A stretch of 64,000 bases of DNA from Heterocephalus glaber (GCF_000247695.1 NW_004624801.1:2323660-2387659); one strand, 5' to 3'. Shown: positions 10,960 through 22,619, counted from the first letter of the stretch. Numbers and translations: made by a program. The notes: a model not told the origin generated them from the sequence alone.

Positions 10960-13350
10960 TCTCAAGGCTGTTGTCAGTACACCCTGTTCACAGGGGACAT
11001 GTGGCTCTTTCCAAAAGTATCTCACCTGAACCAATCAACACAAATGAGTCCAGGACTCCTCTCTGTTCTGCAGCTTCATTCACAGATATGTCTCCCACAC
11101 ACAGACAGAGTCATCTCATAGACACTGAAAATGATACCTCCTCCCACCAAATTCTCTCCTTTTACAGATGCTAGAAACCCAGCAAAGTGTGCCCCAATCA
11201 GAGGCAAGCCCCCTTCTGGGAAGTGGAGGCAGCAGGACTTGAAGTTAGAGGTTGACCTCCCTGCTCAGCTTCATCTCCAGCACATCAACTACACCTTGTC
11301 ACCTACACTGCCAGCACCTCCAGCCACTGCCCACCCATCACCCCTTTAGCCTATGCAAGGCTCTTACAGGAGGATTTATAGTGGATAGATCTTAGTGATA
11401 AAAAAATAGCACTGATGATCTAAAGACTCAAAGTAGGAAGCAGAGGTGAAATGCAAGACTCTGAGAATCAAGTGTATGTGTGTGTGTGTCTGTGTGTGTG
11501 TTCTGCAAAATCTACAGAACTGACTTCAAATGCCTGGGGACCCCACCACACCATAGGCCATGTCTGATCTGGGTTCGTCCAACAGCCAGGTGCTAATGTT
11601 AACCTTCTCTCTGCATTTCCAGTCCAAATTCAAACACATCATATCTTTTGGAGAATTTACTTTTCAACTCCAAGGTCCTTTTAGGCCTAAGGAGTTGCAA
11701 GGCAAATAGCATAAAAAAGATGAAAGTTGCCGAGAGGAAGTCAGTACCGATAAATGTCCTTTACAGGGCTGTAACCCTAGGCTCCTCCCTCTCTCTGGAG
11801 GCCTCAGCAGAATTGCCTTCCCAGCTCTTCCTGGGCTCAGCCCCTCCTTGTGAGAGGCAGGAGATCATACCCCTAATAGAAGAAAAGCTGTGTTGTATCC
11901 AACATACCAGCCAGGGGTCAGGTGACGCAGGCTGAGCATGTGACCTGCTTTCATTTGTCCTTTCCTTTTGCACATGTAGTGGTGAGTCTACTGCTTTATT
12001 TTGTTTGGTTTGCATATTTTGAAAGCTTCAAAACAAAGCTGTTCCACCTTTTGAAAGTCATTTTGGGGCTCTCTTCTAAAGACTGGTGTGGTGTTTCACC
12101 AACATGCTCTTAGGAATGCTTGCCTCACTTCTGAAAGTGGGGCACCCTTGCTGTCCAAATCTGTTCAGATCTGAAGGTCAGCCATGAGAAGGCTGGAAGG
12201 AATAAAGGTTTTTAGTCCTGGACCAAAATTTTAGCCAGATTGGAAAGCAAGTGGAAAGGCCATCACATTGGAAGCTGGCTAGCTCCCCTGTTCTGCTTGG
12301 AAACGTGTGGATGGTGCAGTATTTATGGTTAGAAGGAAGATGTGTCCCTGGCCATGCCACTGTAGAGCTGGCACATGCTCACTCAGGCACGGCCATGGAC
12401 CCTGCCCCATAAGAAAACAGCCACCCTCCAAGATGAACAATTGTGCAGAAGGCCACATGAGCTGCAGTGCTGTTAGCAAAATAATTCAAGTGCCATTAGA
12501 ATACCCATGGATAAACATAGGAAGAGCATTCAGTGTTTAGATGGAGGAAAAATGCAAGTATCTGACCCAGCTTGGCAACTTTGCAAATGTCTTTCAAGAA
12601 TCTCTAGACTATGGGAAGCCTGCTTTGTAAAATGCCTTCCTTCAAGAATCCAGCTCTGAACATTTGTTGTCATCTACTCCCTCCTTGTCTTCAGTTTTAC
12701 CTTTTCCTGCTGGTCTTCCCTTTGCAAAGTCTGCTTGGAATGGTTTTTAACTCAGGCTGGAGGTAGCCAGTGGATGTCTGAGTACCAGGAACCCTGTGTC
12801 TCTTCTAACACCATGTCTGTACTCCATTCTCCTAAGACCTCAGACAACTTGACCTTGTCTTTAAGGGTTCTCATTGGCCGGAATCAAAACAAATGACACT
12901 AAAAGGGGGGAAGGAGGGAGACAGAAAACAAGCTAAGTAAAATTTTAGACCAATCCTTAAACCCTTGATGTTTGGGAGTTGAGATATTGCATCCTTTTCA
13001 TAAAGGGGAATCAACATTATGTAAAACTTTCCCAAGATTTGGAACAATGAAAAGAAGAAGACTCCCAGGACATGCCACCAGTCACTGAAGAACAGCACAT
13101 TCGTTATTTTACTCTACGGAAATACCTCTGCTCCCTCATTTTCTGACCTAGTTAATGATACCGTGATTCACCCCAGTGACAAAGCCAGAAAACTTGATGT
13201 CCTGAGCTGGTCCTTGTCCTTCACTTGCCATAGCTAGTAGTGTGTTCAATGTCACATGTTACAATGCCCATCATCTCTCCTTATCAGCATTGTAATCATT
13301 GCCATGCACTTTCAGCCATGCGTATTCGCTATGAAATATTATTAGTTTCC
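10960..13350. other. Non-coding stretch with one (TG)n
   Basis: Contains an interrupted (TG)n at about 11475-11502. The rest looks unique. The open frames here, up to 108 codons, partly translate the microsatellite or are opposed shadows of each other. Confidence 0.45.
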
Positions 13351-13354
13351 CTCA

Positions 13355-13790
13355 AATACTGACATGACTGGGCCCCTAATCTCAGCCAGCATTCTGCTCT
13401 AATTCCACCTCCCAGAGCACCTTCTCTGGCTGGCAACTCAATCTAAAGTATGATTTCTGTCACTCTTATTGTTGCCCTTCTCATGCTCTTAACATGAGAT
13501 TCCTTAGGGGCCGGGGATTTAGCTCAGTGATTCCGGCACTTGCCTCGAAAGCGCAAGGTCCTGAGTTCGATCCCCAGTACCAAAAACAAAACAAAACATG
13601 AGATTCCTCTATTCACCTTCCTCTAACTATATATAAATAATATTATAATATATATAAATATAATTTATCTTGGCTTTTTCCTTCCAGAAAATAATCCCTT
13701 GCTGAGAGACTTTGCTATATCCCGGGATCTAGAATGATGCTTTATATGCAAAAGGGTCTCTATAAATATTTGCTTAATGAATGAACAAAC
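13355..13790 (+). mobile_element. L2 LINE 3' part, split by an ID insertion
   Basis: L2 3' words occur in order: CACCTCCCAGAGCACCTTCTC, the TGTCACTCTTATTG region, then after the ID insertion TCTAGAATGATGC..TATGC and ATAAATATTTGCTTAATGAATGAA at about 13760-13787. It is non-coding. Confidence 0.65.
13505..13594 (+). mobile_element. ID-type SINE, + orientation, young
   Basis: Complete element: GGGGATTTAGCTCAGTGATT (A box), GAGTTCGATCCCCAGTACC (B box) and an A/C-rich tail. A perfect 14-bp target duplication, AACATGAGATTCCT, flanks it at 13491-13504 and 13595-13608. It is inserted in the L2. Confidence 0.95.
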
Positions 13791-13799
13791 AAGAGTGCC

Positions 13800-14265
13800 T
13801 CGTTGTATCCTTGTGCCTTCTATGGTCCACTAACTGCAAGGCAAGACTTATTTTCTGAAACACAGATCTGACTGCATTATTTGACCGCTCCAAATGCTTC
13901 TGAACCTTCCAGTTCAGAATGAGCTCAGAATGAGCCCAGCGAGGAAATGTGGCCACACCAGTGAGTCAGTGTTGCTTCTGTAGCTTCCTCTCCCAACCCA
14001 CATTCATTCCTCAGCCTCACCTAGCCAGGATGCCAGCCCCTTCAGGGCCATGAGTTCCCCACACAGGCCATGCTCTTTCCACCCTCGGTACCTTCGTGGG
14101 GGATGTTTTCTAGGTCTACAAGACCCTCTTCCTTTTGACTGCTACGCAAACTCTGAAAAGCCATCCCTTACCCAAATACCACCCATTCCTAGTTCCCTAA
14201 CCACCCTACATCTCATCTCTACCACCACTGACAGACTCTGTGAAAGTCAAAGTGTGCACTTGTGA
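13800..14265 (+). mobile_element. L2 LINE fragment
   Basis: The CTGACTGCATTATTTGACCG, CTTCTGAACCTTCCAG and later CTCAGCCTCACC blocks follow L2 3'-region order. The 71-codon frame at 14050 lies within it and is not a gene. Confidence 0.45.
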
Positions 14266-14520
14266 TCTTTGACCTTGTTGAATCTTTTCTGTCCAAGGGC
14301 AGAAAATCAAATGACGATCACGTTTAGGGGACACTCAATGTTAGCATCATTGGAAAATTCTTCTTTTATGTTGGGATTTCTATCATGAAATAAAACAAAA
14401 TTCATGAAAAGGAGAAGAAACAGTCTTTGAATCTCTTCTCAACTGTCTGCTTTTCATGCCTCACCCCTGAGATCTCTTATTTGTTCAAAAAAAAAAGAGA
14501 AACAGACACACAGAGAAACT

Positions 14521-14679
14521 GAGAGAGAGGAAGGAGGAGGAGGAGGAAAAAAGAAGAGGAAGGAAAAGAAGAAAAGAGAAGAGGAGAGGAGGAGAGAGGA
14601 GGGAAAGAGAGAAAAGAAGGGAAGGGAAGGAAGGGGAAGGGAAGGGAAGGGAGGGGAGGGGAGGGGAGGAAAGAGAAGA
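14521..14679 (+). repeat. 159-bp uninterrupted polypurine tract
   Basis: Every base from 14521 to 14679 is A or G. The 3' part, 14619-14666, has at least nine runs of three to four G separated by one or two A (or GGA-type short spacers), giving a strong G-quadruplex motif. The whole tract can in principle form intramolecular triplex. The opposite strand gives artefactual Pro/Ser/Phe-rich frames. Confidence 0.95.
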
Positions 14680-14684
14680 CTTTC

Positions 14685-15690
14685 TCTGCCAAGGCCAAAC
14701 ATGGAAAAAAAACTTGACCCTTGTGTGTTTTTTTAATCACATTCATTGTATAACTGAAGCCTGCACCCAGATGGCAGCGAAATTGGCAGTTACCGCACCC
14801 GCCGTGAAGAGCTGATGGGCATCACCAATGAATGAAAAGGGCAAAAAGCCAACAATGGCCTGGAAAACACTTTGGGCTTCAACTGTTATTTCTCTAGCAA
14901 CAGGAAGGCTAGTAGGGAGATCAGGACCCCTCCGATTACCTCAGGGGACATCTCCCCTGCAGCCTAACTAGTGCACACACACCGTCAGAAGCCCTGTCTC
15001 TGCCTCCCCTCTCCTGCTTGTCTCTTCTCTTCCTCCTCTCCTCTTCCCTCCTCCTCCTCCATTCCCAGCTCTCTGCCCAATGATTCCACCTCTCAAGACT
15101 TGTTCCCGTCTCTCTGCTCTGCTTCCTTCGATGAGCCCACACGGAGTGGAAACAGAGCCAGGCACACTGGCTATAGCTTAACGTTTAGGAACATTGGCAG
15201 TTGTTGCCTTCACTTTCACCACCCCAGAACAGTAGAAACAGTACACATACAATGAAATATAAAACATTTCATCGAAGGGAAAGTGGATGAAAACATTGCA
15301 GGGGGAAGACCCTGAGTTGGTGCCTCCAGTAGTTGTGGGCTGCACTGAAGGTGGAAGAAGCTGGAGGCCCGCTCGGCAGCTCCAGCCTCTGCAAAGAGCA
15401 ACACTGGAGGAGAGGGAAAGCTAGGGGATGTGCTGGGGGAGAACCTGTGTCTACTTCTAGAAACAGCTGGGGTCACTGATGGGCTGCCCCGAGGAGAGCA
15501 GTGGTGGGACTTATGGGACTCCAGTGGTCACTGATCCTCGAGTTAGAGCAAGGAAATTTTCTCTTAGAAACTTGAGTGTGCAGATTTCTGTTTTAACCCG
15601 CATTGCTCAGATCTCCTAGAAAAGGCTAGACACACATTTGATATCCCCAAGATTCCCAACAATATTTCAGCAGGTTGCAGCAGCTTCGTG
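14685..15690. other. Non-coding stretch, no gene seen
   Basis: Pyrimidine-rich at about 15000-15065. No recognisable protein, repeat or splice-bounded exon. Confidence 0.45.
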
Positions 15691-15699
15691 CCCTGCCTG

Positions 15700-16060
15700 G
15701 CCCAGGAGAGACTCATGCACAGGTTTTCATTCAAAGAAAGCCAGTCACCATGATAGGCTCTGAGATACAGACCTGTACAAAAAGACAACATTTCTTACCC
15801 TCTGGGAACCAATTTTCTAGTGAAAGGGTAGGGATTCAGAAGATTAAAAAAACAAAGGAAGAGTTAAAAAAGGTGAGATGTCAGGTAGTGAAGAAAAGAC
15901 AATGCAGGGGGGTGTGTGCTGTGTGGGCGAAGGTGACATTGAACAAAGTCCTGATGGGCAGTTCGAGGGAAGCCACAAATGCACAAAGATTTAGGATCAT
16001 TGCAGCTCTTCCTGGGCGTCTCACGTTCTGTCCTCCCCTGAGGCACGAGGCACAAATGAA
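15700..16060 (-). mobile_element. L2 LINE 3' fragment, reverse orientation
   Basis: Reverse-L2 words include CAATTTTCTAGTGAAAGGGTAGG, ATGTCAGGTAGTGAAGAAAAG, GCAGGGGGGTGTG, AAGGTGACATTGAAC and CACAAATGCACAAAG, in consensus order. The 207-codon + frame starting at 15675 and the 159-codon reverse frame both cross this repeat, which argues against their being genes. Confidence 0.6.
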
Positions 16061-16069
16061 AATAAGAAG

Positions 16070-16555
16070 GGAGGGGAAGAAACAGAAGCTGCATCACCCA
16101 CTGTCCTTCTTGCCATCTGGTGGGCCCTGGAAACCAGCAGTGTATTTGGTTACTGTGTTTACACAGCCTGCAGGACACACACTGTGCACACCAGGCTCCC
16201 CGGTGTTGTCGGAATGGTCCCTGCTTCCCCGGATTCCTGAGCTCCCGCATCCAGAAGCAGGAGCTCCACCCCTCCTTGGGGTTCAAAAATCCCCTTGAGT
16301 TGTCCAAAACAAGGGTCCTCCAGGACCTTCTCAATCTAACCAAAGTCCTGAGCCTGAGTGTTCACTTGGGAAGGAGGACTTGGGAAATCATTGCCTAAAA
16401 CAAGAAGGAAGACCACCCAGCTGACCTGTGTGCTGGGCTAAGGATAGCAAAGGAATGAATCATGTAAAATACTAACCACAGCACCTGACCAACACAGGAA
16501 AAGCTTGCTGCATGTTGCTTATTATTCAAAGTAACAACTGCCACAACTCTGTTCC
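16070..16555. other. Non-coding stretch, no gene seen
   Basis: Unique-looking and GC-moderate. It carries the distal halves of the frames rejected above. Confidence 0.4.
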
Positions 16556-16559
16556 AGGT

Positions 16560-16765
16560 ATGGGAAGTAGAGATCCGTTTAGCAAACAGGTTATATACCA
16601 TTTTATTTGCTCTTTTACTTTTGACCAATTTCTAAAGTGAAAAAGCTGAGGATTAGAAAGGTTTAATACCTCTCAGAGATTGGCACAATTAATAAGTCAG
16701 GGCTAGAATTTGAACCCAAGTTCATCCAGGTGTAGAACTTGGGTTCTTGTTCTCTGAGCTCCACC
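16560..16765 (-). mobile_element. MIR SINE, reverse orientation
   Basis: Reverse-MIR words: ATACCATTTTATTTGC, AAAAGCTGAGGATTAGAAAGG, GGGCTAGAATTTGAACCCAAG and CTCTGAGCTCCACCCTC. Confidence 0.75.
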
Positions 16766-16769
16766 CTCT

Positions 16770-18605
16770 ACCTACACTTCAGGAATAAAAGCAACCAAAT
16801 ACATCCCAGTCTGACGAGCAAATCAGCCCTTCTCTTTCCCACTTAGCACCAGTGGGAAGAGGACAATCTAGGCAATAAACAGTGACAGAAGAAGGTGATT
16901 TGTGTGCCTGAGTCTCAAGGGCTTCTAGCATTATTTTCTGAGTGGCTGTGTTCTTTCCACCTGCTAAGGGCAGGGTCTAGGATATCGTGAAGAAGAAACA
17001 GAAGTGTTGAGAGTTGGGACCAGGATGGGATCCAGAGCAGCCAGTGCTCAGTCCATCCTCAACCTTGCACAGGGTCCTGTATTAGTAATCCTTGAACCTC
17101 ATTACATGATTTGCATAGCATCTTCAGCCAAGAAGTCACAGCACAGCTGGGACCAGTGGCACGGACAACTGGCAAGAGAAAGGCTCCAATGACCTGCAAC
17201 CTCTGCATGAAAGTGATGAAGCAAGAGATCCAGGAGGTGAGAGGCCTCTGAAGGCCGGAAGTGATCCGAAGTCACTTCCGGTGTCACACAGCAGCCTGAA
17301 GCCAGGGAAATCCCAGCTCCCTCCAGCATCACCTGCCTTCCAGGATTCATTTTAGAAGAAAGAGAATGCTGCAGCTCCCCTTTCTCTCTTTCCACCACCA
17401 TCACCAGAAAACCCAAGACTCAGAGACACATCCTCTGAAAAGCCAAGCAGACTTTCAGGCCTGGCTGGGCTAACCCGCCCAACACGAGGAGGTAAATACA
17501 AATGTGTCCTCTCCCAAGGGCTGGCCAAGGCAGGAATGGGCCAGCCAGGCCAAGTCAAACAGGGACAAGGCTCCAAAGGCATTATTGACAAACTGGGTGT
17601 GTTCATGGAGCCAGCTATGGCTAGAATAGAAGCATGGGTTCTTGGAGCCATAGAAAGTGTGCAGGGACAAAAGAACTCCCAAATCACTCCTTCAGCCTTG
17701 TTATGTACCCCTGGAAGAAGCCCAGGTCTTTCACCTCCCTCTCTCTTCTGCCGTGCCCCCGAGGTGGGCCTTCCTGCAGGCTGGCTGTTTAACGAGGCAG
17801 GTTGAGAATGTTCAGCCTCTAACTCATGTGTTCTAATCCTATTAAATATGCACCAGCTTCAAAACTTGCTTCCCCATCCCCAGCCACCCCGCCACCACCC
17901 CCCCACCTCGCCTTACTTAGCACAACTTGCTCCATTCCAGCTTGAAAAGCCATTGCTCAGTTGTTGGCAGAGGTCCCACCAGCGTTTCTGGAAGGATTTG
18001 GGCTGCGATTCAGCTACCTGCAGCTGTTCCCCAGTTACCACCCACGTAAAGGAATTTCTGATATTAAAACGGGTGACAAACTTCCTACCCACTCCCCCCA
18101 GCACATTAGTTTGATTGACATCTGCAGGCCAGGCAACACAGCTCACCCTTACTGGCTGCTCTGTGTTTCCTCCACGGTATGTTTCATTCTACTCATCCCT
18201 GTGCCTTACACATACCCTCAAGGTTGCCTTCTGATGAAGATCATGCAAGTATCATTTGGGAGATATTTTTAGAACAATCCACTAAATCTATCAAGAAATA
18301 ACTTTTGTTCTCTCTTTATCATCGGAGTAAATTTTGTTCCCACCATTGCAATAAATCTCCCCCAGTCTGGAATGTCATCAAGTGGGAGGAGGGAGTGGCA
18401 AGGCGAAGAGAGACGTTTGAGTTGAAGTTGCAAGTTCAGATAGCTCCATGGACCCTTTCAGAGCTTACACTGGGGGTTGCCTGCTTCTCTTTGATAAGGT
18501 GGAGATGCCAGGGTGTTCATTTAGACCAAATGGGATCACCTCCAGCACGTGACAAGTAACCACAAACCTGATCACAGGCCTGAGCTTCCCAGCTTCAGCT
18601 ACCTG
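16770..18605. other. Non-coding stretch with an ETS-site hairpin
   Basis: Mostly unique sequence. The symmetrical ETS motif at 17255-17281 is the main item. The reverse frames of 104 and 111 codons near 17100-17690 have no domain. Confidence 0.45.
17255..17281. promoter_or_regulatory. Inverted pair of ETS/GABP sites (hairpin)
   Basis: CCGGAAGTGA at 17255-17264 and its exact reverse complement TCACTTCCGG at 17272-17281 are separated by 7 bases. CCGGAAGT is the consensus for GABPA/ELK-type ETS factors. Four CpGs survive in the 27 bp, which is unusual in methylated bulk DNA. Function is inferred. Part of the flank, GTGTCACACAGCAGC, resembles MIR, so an exapted repeat is possible. Confidence 0.45.
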
Positions 18606-18607
18606 CT

Positions 18608-18609
<2 letters not shown>

Positions 18610-18654
<45 letters not shown>
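18610..18654. repeat. (GT)n microsatellite
   Basis: About 22 uninterrupted GT units. Confidence 0.97.
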
Positions 18655-18655
<1 letters not shown>

Positions 18656-18659
18656 TTTT

Positions 18660-19620
18660 GGGCTGTGGGTGGTTGTAACCAGTGCAGATGGCCCTGAAGC
18701 CAACTTCCCCACTGCCTTCTGCCAGAAGGAAGGTCCCATCTCCTCATCGGCTACACACTCCCACTGAAAAAAAGTATATGGTCCAAACCACCACAACCCC
18801 ACAACACCTACAAAGTTAGCAGTCAAGGTACCTACCTTAAGGGTGGACACTCAAAACTAGGCTCTTGAGTACTGGCCATGCTGGAGCCTGAGTCCCAGGG
18901 CTCTCTCGCTTGAGTTTCTCCATTCTGTTTGGCAACTCTCTGCAAGGGAAAAGTAGACTAGCCCCATCAGTCCCATCAACCCCAAGGCCATGTCCCTTTC
19001 GTCCTGGGCAGTAGCCAGTAATGTGATCCTTCAAGGCAGTGCCAAGCCCCCGTGTTGGGAATTTAGCCAATCTTGGGGCTCTTTGGGGAAGAAAATTCCT
19101 TTCCCTGACCTCTGCAGGTGATCGGATTGACGTCCCCACAGCTTGAAATTTGATTTGATCTTTGATCTCTGCTTGCACAGCTGCATCGGTTATTATGCAC
19201 CATAAAGCATCCCAGCACCCTTCCTCACTCACCTGCCCTCCATTGCCAGTGCTTGGGGCCAGGTATTGTTGAGCAGGGTGGAACATTACATACTTCTGTT
19301 TTTCTCATGCTGCAATTACCCCAGTTTTGTCCTGCATTCTCATTCCCCTCATTCCCAGGACTTAACCCCAAATTCCAAGACCGTGGACATTTTCAAGTCC
19401 TTCTAAATGAGAGTGTGTGGTTTCAGCAGGGGAAAAAATGCATCAAGAGCCAAATATTTGTTCAAGGTCACGGTCCCAGAAGAAAGCCATAGGTGTGTCT
19501 AAAGAAGTCCTTGGCAGGGAGGGTCCTCTCTGTCTTGGGAAGATCATTCTGTGGCAGAGCCATGTCTAAGGTTTCGAGTTTAATGCAATCCATCCCATCT
19601 GTTTGCTTTTTATTCAAGGC
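18660..19620. other. Non-coding stretch, no gene seen
   Basis: Apparently unique. The 149-codon reverse frame at 18837-19286 shows no recognisable family or splice context. Confidence 0.4.
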
Positions 19621-19627
19621 AAAGACA

Positions 19628-19855
19628 TCATAATAGGTGAGATTTATTGAAAGCTGACTGTGTTTTGGACATTATGCTAATTATATTACCTGCATGGAAA
19701 CGAAGCTTCACAAATTCTAAGAATATACTATTAGTGTCTCATTTTTCAGGTCCAGAAACTGAAACTCGTTGAGGGGGGAGGATTAAGTAGCTACCTTGTG
19801 ATTACACAAGTGCTGAGCACATGCAGTGGGCGTCACTTGTGGGTCTGCCTAATCC
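19628..19855 (-). mobile_element. MIR SINE, reverse orientation
   Basis: Reverse-MIR words: GAGATTTATTGAAAGCTGAC, ATTATGCTAATTATATTACC, CATTTTTCAGGTCCAGAAACTG and AGTAGCTACCTTGTGATTACAC. Confidence 0.75.
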
Positions 19856-20148
19856 TCAACTCCAGTTCTTAACCAAATTCATATGTTGTCCCTTCTTGGT
19901 ATTCTTTGCCTGCACTCAAGAATTATGTGATTTGGAGAACAGTGATCTCTGGTATATGTTGTCCACCGCCTGGGAATGTCAATTCAAGATTTACGAAGTG
20001 AGTCTCTTAATTTTAATGGGAAAATAAGACCAGAATGGCATGTTTTCATATCTTACTTTTTAAATTAATATTAAATTTTTATTCAAAGGCTTAAAAGGAA
20101 TATAAAAGGAGTAAGTGTATATACATATATATACATATATATATATAT

Positions 20149-20175
20149 CATTTGTGTATTTTTAATACACAAATG
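20149..20175. repeat. Perfect 12-bp inverted repeat, 3-base loop
   Basis: CATTTGTGTATT at 20149-20160, TTT, then AATACACAAATG at 20164-20175. It directly follows an (AT)-rich TATATACATATATAT run at about 20118-20148. It could form a cruciform or an RNA hairpin with no mismatch. Confidence 0.85.
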
Positions 20176-20404
20176 GGTATCATTTGGAAACTTTGAAGTT
20201 AACATTTCACTCTTGGATTCTGGTGTTCATTATACTTTTGGGCCTAGACTTGAAGAAGAGATTTCTTTGCAGTTCTCTGTGTGGTAAGTCAAATACTTCT
20301 CTCATGACCTTTAGGTCCAAGTCTACTTACTTAAATGTTTTAAATTTATTTGTTTGTTTATATTTTTGATTTCCATTAAGTGTCAGGCACTAAAAACCTA
20401 TGCT

Positions 20405-20593
20405 AGTCTTCCCCTAATACTGGGGATTGATGCCAGGGCTTTCACACTAACCTCCATCGCTAGCTCCCATTTTACTTTTTATTTTAGGGTCTCGCTAAGT
20501 ACCTCAGATGCCCAGGCTGGGTTTAAACTTGTGATCCTTCTGCCTCAGCCTCCCAGATGCTGGGATTACAGGTGTGCACCACCATGCCCAGCT
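20405..20593 (-). mobile_element. B1-dID-type dimeric SINE, reverse orientation
   Basis: On the + strand the degenerate ID half comes first (CTAATACTGGGGATTGATGCC), then a T-rich linker, then a B1/7SL half (GGTCTCGCTAAG..CCCAGGCTGG..CCTCAGCCTCCCAGATGCTGGGATTACAGG as separate blocks, ending CACCACCATGCCCAGC). In sense orientation this is B1 followed by ID. Confidence 0.8.
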
Positions 20594-21039
20594 GCACTTG
20601 CCTTAATGCATCATTCCTGAGCCTGCCCAGGCCGTATCTCATTCTCCTTACTGTTCACGTATTTTTCCCACATTTTTGCTCAGTTCCCTCCCTGATCTTC
20701 CCCTTCATTTTCCCGAGGAAGGAGCATAAAGAGAAGCTTGGGGTGTGTTAGGTCTCTGTCCACCGTAGGAACCCCAAACAGCTGTTCTCCCACTTAGAAG
20801 GTATCTTCCCGAGTCCAATCCCCAATGTGTTCCCTTTTTTGTTTCTTTATTAGCTAGAGGATTGATCCAAGTTTCCTCCACTTCTGACTGATAGCTTCAA
20901 TAGCTCTTTGCTTAATAAAATATAAATGTGTGCATTCTCATCGCATCTAGCAACCTTTACAATTGTGACCAAGAACTGATGTACAAAATTTAGGTGGATT
21001 CAAGTAATGTCCCTAATAAGTAGGGAGCAGTGGCTTCAG

Positions 21040-21700
21040 AAGCATTTTCTTAAAATTTTGGGATAAACATTTTCAAATTTGCAGAAAAAAATTGGAAAAA
21101 CAGAGTGAATAACATCCATAGAGTTGTCCCCTAGACTAGATATTTGTCAATATTTTTGCCACATTTCTTGCGTGTGGAGTGGGGAGATTTGTATTGTTTT
21201 ATTTGCTGCTGAACTGTTCAAGGACAAATCCAAGACCTGAATACGTCACCTCTCAGAGTGCCTCACTGTCCCTGGGTAACTACATAGGGGGACACCTGCC
21301 TCTAAGGAAAGATGTGAGTGATATTCATTGTACCTGCCATGTGACCATACTAAAATTCCCCACCTCTCTTAAAAATGTCTTTTAGGGCCCCAGGGACTTA
21401 GCTCAGTGGTTTTACCACCTGCTGTGCAAGCGAAAGGAACCGAGTTCGATCCCCGGTCCAAAAAAAAAGTCTTTTAGGGATATTTGTTTTGCTTTGTTTC
21501 TGCTTTTCACTATGACCCACAAACAACTGTCCTGTATTTTGGACATTACCTGGATCTATTCCAATCTTACAAACTCCTCCCCCCATATCCATGCTACACA
21601 CCTGGGAGAGTCACTCAACCCTCAACAATGGAAGCCCATCGCCTGTCACACACTGCACGTGACTCTTAGGCCTATTTAGTATTCAGTCTTTTTTAATTAC
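21040..21700 (-). mobile_element. L1M (L1ME-like) 3' remnant, reverse, split by ID
   Basis: GAAAAAAATTGGAAAAACAG, CTAGACTAGATATTTGTC..ATTTTTGCCACATTTC and AAAATGTCTTTTAGGG..TTTTGCTTTG match the antisense of an old L1M 3' end. The ID element at 21388-21468 splits it. Only non-coding 3' material is present. Confidence 0.55.
21388..21468 (+). mobile_element. ID-type SINE, + orientation, young
   Basis: A and B boxes are intact (GGGACTTAGCTCAGTGG; GAGTTCGATCCCCGGTCC), with a short A tail. A perfect 11-bp target duplication, GTCTTTTAGGG, lies at 21377-21387 and 21469-21479. Confidence 0.95.
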
Positions 21701-21704
21701 ATCG

Positions 21705-22615
21705 TGTAACCAGCTTTTACTCAGAAAACTCAAGGGTTTAAATGTTACACCTGAAATGTCTGTGACACACAGGACGAAGTCTTACTACGGTTGGTGGTGG
21801 TGTCCACAGGGAACCGGCACCAAAGTTGATGGCCTCACCAAGGAAAACCCTACAAGAGAAAAATGCTTTATCGTCACTTCTTTGTCAGGCTGAGTTATGT
21901 TCTGTCTGCAAAGCCCTAAATGAGAATGTTGCAGGAATTGAGTGAGACCTGGAATTCAAGGTACAGCTCTACACACACCTGAACAGCATGATGCTGGTCA
22001 CAACTGACCTCTTGTCCTGCTCTCGGTTTCTTTGTCACTGATGACAGGAGTTGCTATGGCCTAGAAGACAAGGCTGTCATCTTCTTGATGGCCTTGTTCT
22101 GGGCCCTCCCAGGCATAAACACCTGGGGCTCCAAGCAGTCCTGCAGGTTAGAATTAAAATTTCCTCACCCTGTGTGCAGAAAGGAACCTCTGTGACACAC
22201 ACCTGACAGATCTGTGGCAGCTCAAGATGGGGCAAGGAAGAAGCTTTGTGTGTTTGTCATGCCCTGTCACTACACTACTTCAGGAAAATGCAGATGGTGC
22301 ATGTAGCCTTAACCTGCAGAATATCCTCCTTCCTCCCCTCCTATGAGCTGTGAAATCTTCCCTTCCCTTCAGCCAGTGACTTCATGCAATGGTAGGAAGT
22401 ATGTCAGCATTGCATGTGCATGTCTAACACTGGGTATAAACTAGCAGTGGGCTCTGAGCTCCTGATTATTAGGTCAACACAAGCTACCTTCTCAGTATCT
22501 CCAATCGATGTCCAAGAGGCATCTTAGCCGTTGGAAGTCTTCAGCACAACTCTGAATCCTCTCCAGCTATTCCTTTCCACAGCACCACTGTGTGTCCCCT
22601 GTGGTCAAGACAAAG
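21705..22615. other. Non-coding stretch, no gene seen
   Basis: Apparently unique. No open frame over 60 codons and no named repeat. Confidence 0.45.
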
Positions 22616-22619
22616 CCCT

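Noticed and set aside
13505..13594. tRNA-like A and B boxes, as in a tRNA gene
   Set aside because: The A-rich tail and flanking target duplications show a tRNA-derived SINE; no cloverleaf with a proper anticodon arm.
14454..14746. Pro/Ser/Phe-rich reverse frames
   Set aside because: Pure translation of the complementary polypyrimidine strand.
15675..16298. Longest + strand frame, 207 codons
   Set aside because: It runs through a reverse L2 fragment (15.70-16.06 kb), has an opposed 159-codon frame and shows no protein family.
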